A stretch of DNA of 64,000 nucleotides from Cercospora beticola (taxonomy: Eukaryota; Ascomycota; Dothideomycetes; Mycosphaerellales; Mycosphaerellaceae). Both the position numbers and the translations under genes were made by a program. The notes under the pieces are model-generated. The model did no database searches. It saw only the letters and a list, made by a program, of their open reading frames with translations, and was not told the origin of the DNA. Where the stretch lies: NCBI RefSeq assembly GCF_033473495.1, contig NC_088936.1, positions 4,030,001 through 4,094,000 of the forward strand. The letters are read 5' to 3'. Of this stretch, positions 10,419 through 20,623 are shown one piece after another; positions within the stretch are counted from its first letter, which is position 1, and every line of letters begins with the position of its first letter.

Positions 10419-11907
10419 TTAACCCTCGTTTGTCAACGCGTCACTTTGATAGAACGTCGCCATTCGGTCCTTCTTCACATCGCGACTCGCAGCCTTGGCT
10501 CGGAGCGCAGCCCGGATGTCTTCCACGCTTCGGCTCTCCAGTGCCTTGAACTCCATGTTGCTCATTGGCCAGAGTGGTCTCGATTGTGCGCTCTGCATCC
10601 ATTGTGTGGTGTCGTTTGGTGGCGGCAGAGCAGTCAAAGCATCGATATCGTTGGCCAGCTCGTGGCAGAAGGAGTCCAGAGGCAAGTCGTTCACATCCAT
10701 GCCAAAAGGATTTTCCAGCTCGCGACCAATTTGTGCAAGTCCGAGAATGATGTAGCCGGCGATGATAGTTGCTGGAATCGCGACCCACTCGAGCTTGTTC
10801 GCAAGCTGGAACGGCAACATGAGGACATACGCCCATGTGATCTGTGCAATGGAAATGCTGTATGCTACTGGGAGTGGCGTGTTGACAACGCGCTCGCAGC
10901 CAGCCAGGACGTCACTAAGGTTGAACAGCTGTGTTATCGCTTGCGACTGGAGACCTCCGATGGTGAGTGTGCCGTTGTGAATAGTACTCTCGACGTATGC
11001 AGACAAATAGGTGAGGATCTCCAGAGGTGTGTTGCCCAGATTGTCCTTGGAGCGCTTGATAAGCTTTCGTGGATTTGACTCGGCCATGGGGACACCTAGG
11101 AACTGGCCAGCTGACTTCAGTTTCGACATACGGCGCTGATGCAGCATGGTCTGATCGGCGTCTGCGGCAAGCACATGAAGACTGCCCACAAGAGGCCCGA
11201 GATCGGGATAGTCGATGGAGGGTTCGAATCGCAAACGATGCTTCAGAGCAACGGCAAAGGCGTTGATGAGCTGGAGGGCGGAGACCTTGGCTAGGAGATC
11301 ATATTTCCCGAGCTCTTCGGATTGTGCGTGTCGTCTGTGACACGGTCAGTGGTTGCAACAACCTAGCGCCACAAAAAACATACTCAGACGTGTGCACCCA
11401 GATCAATCGCGCCAAGCTACGACCGTTGAGCATGAGCTGCGCCCAGTACTTGCGACCCTCGATGAATCTCTCGTACGCAGTGGTAGAGCGGAACGAAAGC
11501 GCCAAACCGACCACAAAACCCAGGACGGTCAGGAGAACCGAATCGACGGCGAGAGTATGGACCAGCTGGTGGATGCATGTAATCAGACTTGCCCAAGCTG
11601 CCAGGAAGGTGAGAGGCAGAATCATCTTTGGCGCGATCGAGCCATGCAAGCGCATGAACTGCGGCCATTTCGAGTGCCGGTTGATATCGCGCGGACCTCG
11701 AAAGTAGTCCTCAATGTCGACCGAGTGGTAGGTAGGTACGTGGTACATGGGCTGTGGCACGAAGCCCTCCTCGACTTGGTGGGCGGTGGAGGAGCCATGG
11801 GAGGATGTCGGAATACTACCCTCCTTCGGGGCTCCCTTCTCGACGTTCACAGTCGGTTCTGTCTTTGCAGCCATGTCGACAGCGGCAGTGGTGTTGTTTG
11901 TGGCCAT
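10419..11907 (-). CDS. Bestrophin-like (UPF0187) membrane protein
   Basis: Two exons, 11384-11907 and 10419-11334 (intron 49 nt), encode 479 aa. After a ~75-residue Ser/Thr-rich hydrophilic N-terminus comes the bestrophin-type block: MRLHGSIAPKMILPLTFLAAW, a second hydrophobic segment SVLLTVLGFVVGLALSFRSTTAYERF and EGRKYWAQLMLNGRSLARL. The C-terminal part has two more membrane segments (AYSISIAQITWAYVLMLPFQ; EWVAIPATIIAGYIILGLAQ) followed by the conserved IGRELENPFGMDVNDLPLD. The phrase ENPFG-x-D-x-N-D-L-x-L is diagnostic for bestrophin-like anion channels. Fungal members are presumed channels or transporters in the plasma or organelle membrane; the ion is unknown here. The ATG at 11907 has a good context (AACATCATGGCC). 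Confidence 0.88.
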
Positions 11908-13163
11908 GATGTTGGTCGGATGATCGGATGAGGATGGAAACTGCTGCTGATGGGTCGCGAGCGATGATCGCGCGTATTCGTGATTACTGTGTTCTGCGGA
12001 GTTACTACCAGAGGACTGCACAGGAATTCATACTCGTAGGTATGGACAGACTGTGAATGTGAGAAAGGTGAAGATGGTGGGTCAGAGAAGGGGCAAGAAG
12101 TTAGAAGTGAGATTGTATACATGTATAGAAGAAGCGCAGGCCATGCCCGCCGAACGCCGACGATCGCTGGTGCGACGTGCACCTTCGCGCCTGCACTTTT
12201 GCGCGCGCGCACAACGCTGTTTCATGATCGGTGCGCGGTTGGGGCGAGGAAGGCGCATTCCTCGTCTTGAGTCGACGTGTCGGCCTCCTAGCGCGGCCAA
12301 GCGAAACATCCCTGTCGTCCCCGAGCGGCCCGCCTGCCAAAAAAGATTCGAACCTCGTGTCTGGTCAACACAAAGCACTTTCATCGTCCGTCAACACCGC
12401 AACAAAGAACGCTGTCACGCCGCTCCTGCGTCGCGCATCGCTGCAGGCCGTCGCGAAGTACTCTGGTGGCGCTCCACGCTTCACCCCAAATGCCGCGGGA
12501 CCTGCATACTTGACACATCGGGCGCTCTTGGCAGCATACGAATAGCTCTTGTTGGCTTGTTGGGAGCCCCTGTTCGCAAGTCAAACTTCACGTCTGGCGA
12601 AAGAGCGGCAAATTGATCTACGCCGACCGCCACATCACCGCTCCCCGTGCAAGATCTCAATTTAGACACGCACCATCGACGAGGCCAGATCTGGAGCGAC
12701 CTCCATAGCATGGCAAGAATGGTCCACACGCGTTGGGGCGGCGAGACCTCTACACATGGACTGCGTGGCAGTACTTGCCCTTTGCATTGAGATCTGACCA
12801 TGCAGTGCGCAATAAACAACGTCCGGCCACTTACTGCCCATGCTTTTGCGTCAGGCGCAGCAGCGGGACCGCGTGTTGCGCATGGACTTCTCAAGTGCAA
12901 GTCCACACGAGGCAGTAGTCACGATGCTCATTCGAGGCGCTCACAACCCTACATCAACAGCAAGCCATTTGATGATGAGGCATTAGAGCAATTTGAGGCC
13001 TTGTAACAGTGAGTTCAAGAACTTATAACAAGGGCTGAAGATCACAAAGTACAGTTGAGAAGAGTGACAGGAAGTGCGTTCAATGCAATGCAATATTATT
13101 CGATTAAGTGGCAGAATAGCTCTGTGATCTCGAGCTGAGGAACACTATGGCCGAGGAATCTCC
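11908..13163. other. Long intergenic region, no gene supported
   Basis: Contains the 5' flank of the bestrophin-like gene. A plus-strand open stretch around 12231-12545 (ending RASLQAVAKYSGGAPRFTPN...) and another ending at 13006 look mildly protein-like, but neither has an ATG in a sensible place or a domain. I cannot support a gene here. Confidence 0.35.
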
Positions 13164-14009
13164 TTACTCTCGGATCTCTCCCTCCTCAAGCTCTTCGTGC
13201 TTGCGCTTCGTCGACTCCGGCCGCTTCTTCGAGATTCCGGCCAACGTAGCCATGAAAGGCGTTAGTGGTGGCTCTGTCTCTCCCTTGACCACACCGGATC
13301 GAGCAGCAGAGGCGGTCCTCGAAGGCATCATTCGTGGACGAGCATTGCTCGGCAGTGAGCTCTCCGATCGCGTCGACTCTCCTTGCTGCGACTGGCACTT
13401 TGGGCGCTTCGCTTCTCGAAGGGTGCTGATCTGGAGCGGTGTTCTGTCATAGATTGTGGGATCGAACCATCGCGTCTTGCTCTTGAATGTGAACTTCGGC
13501 TTGTTCACATCGACTGGATCCCATGGCGCCGACTGGTCGGGGTTAACGAGAGTAGGGTCGGCCTGTCTCTTCTCCACCAAGTGGTTCCTCAGCCTCTGTG
13601 TGAGACTTTCTCTCTGTGTCACAGAGGCACTGTTCGGGAACCACGATGGTACAAGCGGCTTCAGTCCATTCCTGACACGTCGATCGTTGAGAATGAACTC
13701 GAGTCGAATAGCCGTGTGGGTTCCGGAGATCTTCGACCAGCTTTCGACAGCCACGCAACACCTGTTGCGGAGCAACTGCTCCGTCAGCTCGTCGTCAGCA
13801 TCGCGATTGCGGTTCGCTCTCTCCACAATCTCACTGGAGTCGAATTTCTCCAGAAGCTGTAGCAGGTTGCCCCAGGCTATGTTCTTCGATTCGCCGCTCA
13901 GGATCTGCTCACTAGTCAGATTCACGCGTTGAGCGACTTGCTGCAACCATGCTTGCTTCAGCTCACCTGGCTTGTTGCCATGCTTGACGTTCCTTGGTGA
14001 CGAGGACAT
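13164..14009 (-). CDS. Unknown hydrophilic protein, 281 aa
   Basis: A single-exon ORF with ATG at 14009 and no detectable domain. The N-terminal ~120 residues are moderately ordered (KQAWLQQVAQRVNLTSEQIL ... AWGNLLQLLEKF), suggesting helices. The middle has FTFKSKTRWFDPTIYDRTPL. The C-terminal third is Ser/Arg/Lys-rich and ends in an alternating acidic tail, KRKHEELEEGEIRE, with a possible nuclear localisation patch (KKRPESTKRKHEE). No membrane segment or signal peptide. A nuclear or nucleic-acid-associated role would fit the composition but is inference; I do not recognise the family. Confidence 0.62.
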   Translation of the reverse strand: MSSSPRNVKHGNKPGELKQAWLQQVAQRVNLTSEQILSGESKNIAWGNLLQLLEKFDSSEIVERANRNRDADDELTEQLLRNRCCVAVESWSKISGTHTAIRLEFILNDRRVRNGLKPLVPSWFPNSASVTQRESLTQRLRNHLVEKRQADPTLVNPDQSAPWDPVDVNKPKFTFKSKTRWFDPTIYDRTPLQISTLREAKRPKCQSQQGESTRSESSLPSNARPRMMPSRTASAARSGVVKGETEPPLTPFMATLAGISKKRPESTKRKHEELEEGEIRE

Positions 14010-15361
14010 TGTTGAGTATGTTTTTTGTTACTTTCGGGTTGTTGAAAGATGTTGTTATTGATCTTGACCAGCAAGATTGCAAGTTCCAGTTGTCTCGTGA
14101 GAATGTTTGAGTGTGTGTTGATGTCCTGAAACCATACCGGGCATGTGGGGGCAATATATATCACACAATGTCCTTCTCTTCCTGATGCATTGTTTGACCA
14201 GACAAAGAGTACAAGCACATTGTGCATCCAGCGAATAAAGACATCAGTCTTTGTCCCGCAACACCATTGTTTTTGCGTTCGGCTTTGTCAGGAGAGTCTC
14301 CCACAACGGAAACCGAATGGAAGAATGGCAGAGCCTTCTTCCCCAACAAGCAGTAGCGATGCCAATCGACATCCAGTGACAGTACATGCGGAAGGCTTCT
14401 GGATTGATATGCGGCATTCTCTGGAACAGTGGGTGAATGGGGTGTGTGAGGTTTGGATCTCGCATATTGCTAGAGTCGAGTTACTTCCTTTCGGGAAAAG
14501 CATCCGGGGCTGTCGTGCAGTCAGTAAGCCACTCCAGTGGACAATGTATTCTCTTACCTCGAGTGTATTAGATATGAGATTGGACCGGGTTCGAATATGT
14601 GTATAGAATGTTTCTGTGATGCGTATAGATGGAATCAAAAGAGTGTGTTGGAGGTGTAGCACTTAGAAGGAAGGGGAAGCATGCAGTGGTTGCATATATA
14701 CCTGATTAATCTTGATAAAGTCAGTGGCTTAGGAGGTGTCTTCCAGCCTCTGGTAGTGCTCGTCGAAGAACAAAGAGGTAATATCGGATCGTGAAGACAA
14801 CTATCTCGTGGGAGACACATCTATCAAGCTGTGGAGATTAAATTCTTATGCTGTGAGACAGTCAATACCGACAGTCTGAGGGTTACTCTGCTCAGACTTG
14901 GTGGAAAACCTAGCATCGGTCGCCTAGCTGACTATTGAGCATCATCTACCAAATGCCATTCCAGAATCTGTAGATACGCATTTTGTCAGAGTAACATTCG
15001 TGACATGTTCTGCTCTTCTGCGGTAAACAAACTTGCTTACGGCATTCCTCATTTTTGTCTAAGACATCGGTTAAGTCGGCGCGTATCTAAATCTCTCGTA
15101 TAATATATTTTCGACGACAGTAAGCGGAGTAGACTAGACTGCGGAACTCCGCAGTCAACAAGGTGATGGAGCGGAACTCCGCCCGGCCATGGCAAGCATG
15201 ATGCTTCCACCTAGATTGTCTTCAGACTGATTTTCCGTAACCTACCGTCGTTGAAGCTGTATAAGAGCTGAGATCAGAGCGCCTTCGAATTTCTCCCTCA
15301 TCATTCTAGCCTCAGACATTCTCATCTCCCAACCAATCAATCTTCCACTCAATTCCCCAAA
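14010..15361. other. Intergenic region with paired palindromic sites
   Basis: About 1.35 kb with no convincing gene. A plus ORF ending at 14606 includes an in-frame ATG near 14322 (MAEPSSPTSSSDANRH) but has no recognisable domain. Toward the right end are two CGGAACTCCG palindromes (listed separately) and a TATAAG at 15260-15265, about 100 bp before the next start codon. Confidence 0.4.
15141..15182. promoter_or_regulatory. Two identical CGG-N4-CCG palindromes 30 bp apart
   Basis: GCGGAACTCCGC occurs at 15141-15152 and again at 15171-15182, exactly 30 bp apart centre to centre. The first copy extends to ACTGCGGA-AC-TCCGCAGT (15138-15155), an inverted repeat with 8-bp arms. Inverted CGG/CCG half-sites are the usual target of Zn2Cys6 dimers. 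The pair lies about 180-220 bp upstream of the start at 15362, in promoter position. Which factor binds is unknown. Confidence 0.5.
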
Positions 15362-15852
15362 ATGTCCACCTCCCTATCCTCCACCCTTCCCCTAGCCCAA
15401 TGGGTCGAAAACTGGAACCAACTCGTCTTCTTCCAACCCGACGACAACCTCTCTTCCCAAACCCTCTCCGAAACCGTCGATCCAAATTTCACAGTAAAGT
15501 ACGCCTCCATCCCTCTTTCCCATCCACCACCATCTCCCTCGTTCAATTCCAAATCCTCACACTTCATAGAATCAACCACACGACCCACGACATCAACGGC
15601 CTAAAAGCCGGCGTCCAATGGGTTCGATCAAGCTTTTCTACTACTTTGAATAGTAATGAAGAATTAATTCATTGGATTGCACCAGATGGAATCGGAGGGG
15701 CGGTGGTTCATAAGACCGTTTTTACTTCGAAGGAGGTGGCGTCGGGGAAGACGACTAAAAAGACGAGTTTAGTTACGACGATCGTGAAAAATGTTGATGG
15801 GAAGAGGGTTTTGGCGGAGTTGGTGGAGGTGGAGGTTGAGGAGGAGGAATAA
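15362..15852 (+). CDS. Small SnoaL/NTF2-like protein
   Basis: Two exons, 15362-15498 and 15570-15852 (intron 71 nt), encode 139 aa. The N-terminus TLPLAQWVENWNQLVFFQPD is followed at the splice junction by DPNFTVKINHTTHDINGLKA, then beta-strand-rich sequence (ELIHWIAPDG, VVHKTVFTSKE, TSLVTTIVKN) and an acidic end. Helix, then D-x-x-F-x-x-x-I-N-H and a curved sheet is the outline of the SnoaL-like/NTF2 fold, a cone-shaped barrel used by small isomerases, cyclases and binding proteins in fungi. No catalytic set can be assigned, so function is open. The upstream palindrome pair suggests regulated expression. Confidence 0.7.
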
Positions 15853-16193
15853 GTAGAGAGGTTGGAGGGAAGGAGGTGTGGGAGGTCGTAAGCGCAGCGA
15901 AAGTCTGCGATGCAGTCAGTATCTGCGTACGCATCCGACTGCTTGTTCACCATTCTGCATATCGTACGCGGGCCACATCTGCAAAAGACATTGCAATTGA
16001 GTGGGCTATCAACCACACTTTCCCTTTTCCGTTCGTTCGTTTCCTCCCATTCTATGCACATATGCAACAAATTTCGTCCGTCACATCATACACATAAATT
16101 CGGTCTTTCCAAAATCGCACGCCACCCATATGCACAGTCTTTGGCAAATTTCGTCCATGAATCGCCTGAACGCCACGCTCAAATTAAATCAAA

Positions 16194-17916
16194 TCAAGTA
16201 CTTCGTGCTTCATTCGACGTCGAAGCATTCGCAGCATTCTCTCGTGCAGGTTCTTCCGTTACGGTTTCCGGCTCTCCAGTACGTCGTGTTCGGATCCTGA
16301 AGAGATCACGATATCTTCGTCGTCTGCTGGTCTCCTCCTCGGCTTGCGTCCCACTCGTGACAGAAGCTTGTCTCTGTGCTTCAGCTGTCGCGGCAGCATT
16401 CTCTCGATACCTGCGCAGCGCTGCAACACGTTCTTCGCGTGACATGCGCTCCGGTCTCGCCACGCCAAGGATACCCAACATGATGCTCCTACGCACTCTC
16501 GCTCCGCGACTACCCTCGCCGTTCTCCAAAGGCGGCGCGAGTCCTTCTCGGTTGGCATCTTGAGCGATTGGATTTCCGTGTTCGTCTACCTCGGCGTCTT
16601 CAGCGGCCTCTGGAGGTCGCAAGTCGATTCGACAAAGCGGACATGTCCCGCTAACGTTCAACAACCAAGGATCGATGCAAGCAGGATGGAAGCGATGGTC
16701 GCATGGCAATACTCGTTGATCTTCTCCAACTTCAAAGTCTTCGGTACATATACTGCAACCTTGGTTCGAGCTTTCATCAGGTGTCGCAGAAGCGCTGCGT
16801 TCCGTTGTGTTGTCAGCAGGCGCAATGCCACCTGCAGCAGTAGCGGTGCCAGACGTCATCTCCGGTGTTGTGCTGTTTCCAGCCCCGTTGCCTGTGGCAT
16901 CCGTTGTGTCTCGAGCAGTCGTCGTCTGATCGCCTACGTATTCCACTGGACCGTGCTGCTGCCCGTTCTCGAGTTCAATATCCGTCGGCTTTGCGACAGT
17001 CTGCTCTCCACCTGTTCGATCGCCCACTTTGACGATAGGCAGGGAGTCGAGCATGGCTCTCGCAAGGCCTCGTGCACGAGTCTGTCGCGTGCGACCAATA
17101 ACATTGCGTGGTCCGTATCGTTCTGGATGTCGATGGGCTCGAATGGCTCCCGTGATGATGATGCAGAGAAATAGTGCGGTGATGACGCCGGTGATTGAGT
17201 AGAGGATGATCATGGCTACAGCAGTACTCGGCGACGGTCCTAGTGGATTCGAAGGATTGGAGTTGTTATTGGAGTTCGACCCCCCCGACGTGCCATTGTT
17301 AAGGGCCTGTCTGGTGCCCAAGACGGCCCAGGCCTGTGTGTCCCCAGCGACCGACAACATCTCTTTCGAGTTATCCGAGCTTTCGAGTGTGAAGATGTTC
17401 TGGTAAGTGCCAAAGTCGCTTCCGTTGCAAGTCTGAGCAGAAGTGGAGTATAAGACTACGGCAGTGGCATTCTGGGCTCTCGCAGCATTGAATACTTCTT
17501 CCGGTCCGAGGTTGCTGGTCGATGGATCGCAGGATATGAGCGCGATCGAGTCAGTCCTAATGGTAAGAGAGTTCTGATTGTTCGCGAGGATGATATCACC
17601 AGAGAGGGCGGTAGACTATAAGCGCAGGAATGATCCTTGATCAGCAATGCCTCACTCGCCGCGCGAAACCAAGAACTAGTGGGGATGAGGATGAGTGAAC
17701 ACGTACTGTAATGCTCTCTGCTGCCGCTTGTGTCAGCGGATTCACTGGGAAGACGGCGGCAGGAGGCGCCGACTGGCCCGATTGCTGCTGGTTCCAGATG
17801 CCCAAGAGGATGCCGTCACGATGGAAGGTGGAGTTCTGGGCAGTGTCGAGCGGTGTCAGCGTCTGCGCGGAAGCGGCGGAAAGCAGCAGCAATGCCTGCC
17901 ATGGTGCGAAGTGCAT
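16194..17916 (-). CDS. PA-TM-RING E3 ubiquitin ligase
   Basis: Two exons, 17707-17916 and 16194-17615 (intron 91 nt), give 543 aa. Order: signal peptide (MHFAPWQALLLLSAASAQT); a luminal protease-associated-like domain spanning the junction (PAAVFPVNPLTQAAAESIT ... IALISCDPSTSN ... ATAVVLYSTSAQTCNGSDFG); a Ser/Asn/Gly linker; one membrane helix (MIILYSITGVITALFLCIII, ~residue 215); a variable cytosolic linker; a RING-H2 finger with all eight ligands (CSICTEDF ... CDHRFHPACIDPWL ... CPLC); and an Arg/Ala-rich tail. This is the Goliath/RNF13 architecture of endosomal or vacuolar membrane ubiquitin ligases that sort membrane proteins. Substrates unknown. Without exon 1 the protein would lack its signal peptide, which supports the two-exon model. 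Confidence 0.88.
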
Positions 17917-20623
17917 GCTGGGGCGGGTGGTGTCGCGAGCGCCAACCTGTGACAGGTACGGCGTCAGAGGAGCGCGTGGCGGTGCCTGGTTTTGTGCGAC
18001 GGCTCAACGGGTCTCGTCGTCATGATACAACAAAGGGCATGTCAAGTGGCCGCGTGGCAGAGGAGCGCTGACAAAGGCAGAAGGAGGACGTCCCACTGCT
18101 ACATAAGACTTGCACAGCACGACTGCCAACCCGCACAAGACCTCGTCAAGAATCGCGGAGTAGCGTGCTGCCCATGGCCGCGAGTGGTTTAGTGCTGTCG
18201 TGAGACGCGGATCTCGCGGTCAGCCTTCTCGGATCACCAAAATCCCGATCGACTCAGTCCCACTGCCGCGCTTTCCAAGCAGTACACCAGCAACAGCATG
18301 TGCTACACGAGCCTACACGCACCGCATATCTGTTACAGTCTTGCAAGACCCCAATATGGATAAACTGAACTTAGATTCGACTCTGCAGTGTGTTTGAGAA
18401 CAGTATGGCATCACGCCCACGTACGAACTCGGCGGCAAACGGCGGCCGAAAGCAATCCGCTCTCCCTGGGAAAGAATAGGGACGATGAAAACACCGCAAC
18501 ATAGTCTGCTGCATTCTAGAACCATAGCCATGGTTGTCATACGATACGTGCTGGCAGAGAATGCACGTATCACCGCACAGCGAAGCCTGAGTTGCATGTC
18601 CGCCTCTTTCCGTGAACAGGTTTCGAATCCTGTGAAGAACAGCAGGCCTTATGCTTATGTTTTATTTGTATGCGCAGCAAGCACATGAGCAACCATTATG
18701 CTTGTCGCGTCAGCCTTCTTGCTCGATGTGAAGCTGTTGCTCGTTGTACTCGATCCAGAGACTGATCAACAGTAAGCTTATTTGTAGTCAACATTCGCAG
18801 GCGGTCTCCACGATGTGACGCAATTGCTCTGCTATTCGCACGAGATGGAGATTCGTGGTTGGGTCGCCATAGCGTATCATTATTCCACACGAGATGCAGT
18901 GGTACACTCGCAACATGCACTGAAGCAGTGCTCCATCAGGTGCCGGAAGTGCCTCAGACCCGCTGCGCGCTTTTAGTGAGTTCTGTACAAGACACCGCGG
19001 GATACTCGGTCGAAAATACGATCTCGAAAAGGATCGAGCACACCGGCGAGTCTTTTCGCACAGTTTACGGCCGTTTCACAAGTACGAACATGACGGCTGT
19101 CAAGGCTCCGATCTTCCGCTCTCTAAGATCCCGTAGTGCTTCAGCTACGAGTTTCACATCAATTGCAGATGTCTCGATTCTCCAACAGCGAGATGTATCG
19201 GCTGACTGCTGACCCAGACGTGTTCTTATGAAAATGTTCATCCGAGATATGTCTAGCCTAAAAGGCTGCGAGTTGGTGGTTTTGAGTCCAGGTACTTCGC
19301 TGTCGCTGTCAGAGCGTGGGTTGTCTCATAGCTCCTGCCACTCTTCCGGGCTGTAGATTTGAACAGAGATGTTGCGTGCGTGAAACCAGGAAGCGACTAG
19401 GAAGAAAAGGCAGCTGGGCTTTCTTCCTTCTTGCATTCGCCGACGTCGGAATCCGGGCCAGAGCCACGACTCCGAACACTGCTTCTCATTCTCAATGCTA
19501 TCGTTGATCATGCGCGAGTCCCGGCATCAAACGAACTGTCCATTGGGCTGCCGGGCTGCAGACTTATCACCGCAACGAGACAGTGATGACGACTAGCTCA
19601 TGCTCAGCAATGCAGCGCGGTTGCTGCATACATCGGGCAGCACTGACCGCAGAAGTTCAGCGTGTTTCTTCAGGCTGGTCAAAAGGTGAAAGGCCTCATG
19701 CGGATTCAGATGGACGAGAATCTGCCTGTGACAGGCTGACGAGATTTACTTGTTGACTTGTTGACGAGCCAGAAGCGTCAACGCGGGCGAAGTCTCGAGT
19801 GCCTCTTGCCATATTGCGGCGTCATGTTTCTCCGAGCCGAGACAACCTTAACCCAAACAGCAGGAGCCGAGGAGATGCTCCTCGCAGACACTCACCAACA
19901 TGAAGACCATCTCGTGCTGCAAAACATGATCCTAGATCAACCCCAGAAGGACCAGCTGAAGCTGGCGAACTTTGACGATGGCCAGCCACGAGGTTTCCAG
20001 GTCCAAAAAACTCAAAATGCACGCGGCTCTTCCATTGTGTCGAGAAGCCGGTTCTCAGGCCTCGCCGATTGGTAGGTCATAGCTATATCGCCGCAGGCCT
20101 TATCGCGCGCGCCTCGTGGCTTGTGAGGTTGGCAGTTCCCATCGAGTAACAACAAGTCCCCACCTCTGTACGACACACAGCTGCACCATGACCGTCCACG
20201 CCGTCAATCCACTGCTGGTGCTTCCTGCGTCCTGCTGTACCGCGGAGCATGCTGCCACCCTCCACGGGCGATCGCACATCACACACTCCACAGCGACCCC
20301 ACGATGTGCTTCCCTCGTGGAAAATGGCTGCCCGCATATTGCTAGTGTGCTCGTGTGCTCACTTGGCAAGGATTGGCCACGAGGTCGTTATCTATACCTT
20401 CCAGCAGTCCAGCCCTTATCCAGCGCTGATTGAAGACGTTCATCAACCAATCTCTAGCCCGAAAATCAGCCTTGCCAGCGATCTTCTCGAACGCCTTTGC
20501 CACGGCCCTGCATGAACTTATCACCACTAGGTGTGGACGCAGTCGTGTGTCGTAGCACATATATCGCACTATAATCTGATACCTAGTTTCGACATTCACC
20601 AGACAAGTACTTTCGTCGCCAAC
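17917..20623. other. 2.7 kb gene-poor stretch
   Basis: Short overlapping ORFs on both strands with no domain, no good start context and no splice-linked continuation. It should contain promoters of the RING gene (left) and the permease gene (right). No repeat or transposon relic was recognised by eye; a diverged element or a non-coding RNA cannot be excluded. Confidence 0.4.

Noticed and set aside
12231..12545. Plus-strand ORF with a presequence-like flavour
   Set aside because: No ATG in the frame, no domain, no identifiable upstream exon.
12053..12616. 187-codon plus-strand ORF
   Set aside because: Starts with a non-ATG codon, Arg/Ala-rich composition without domain, lies over the 5' flank of the bestrophin-like gene.
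18616..18634. tRNA-like T-arm (ACAGG-TTTCGAAT-CCTGT)
   Set aside because: The loop is one base too long for a tRNA and no other arms are found.
19758..20075. 105-codon plus-strand ORF
   Set aside because: No domain, no conserved-looking motif, poor start context.
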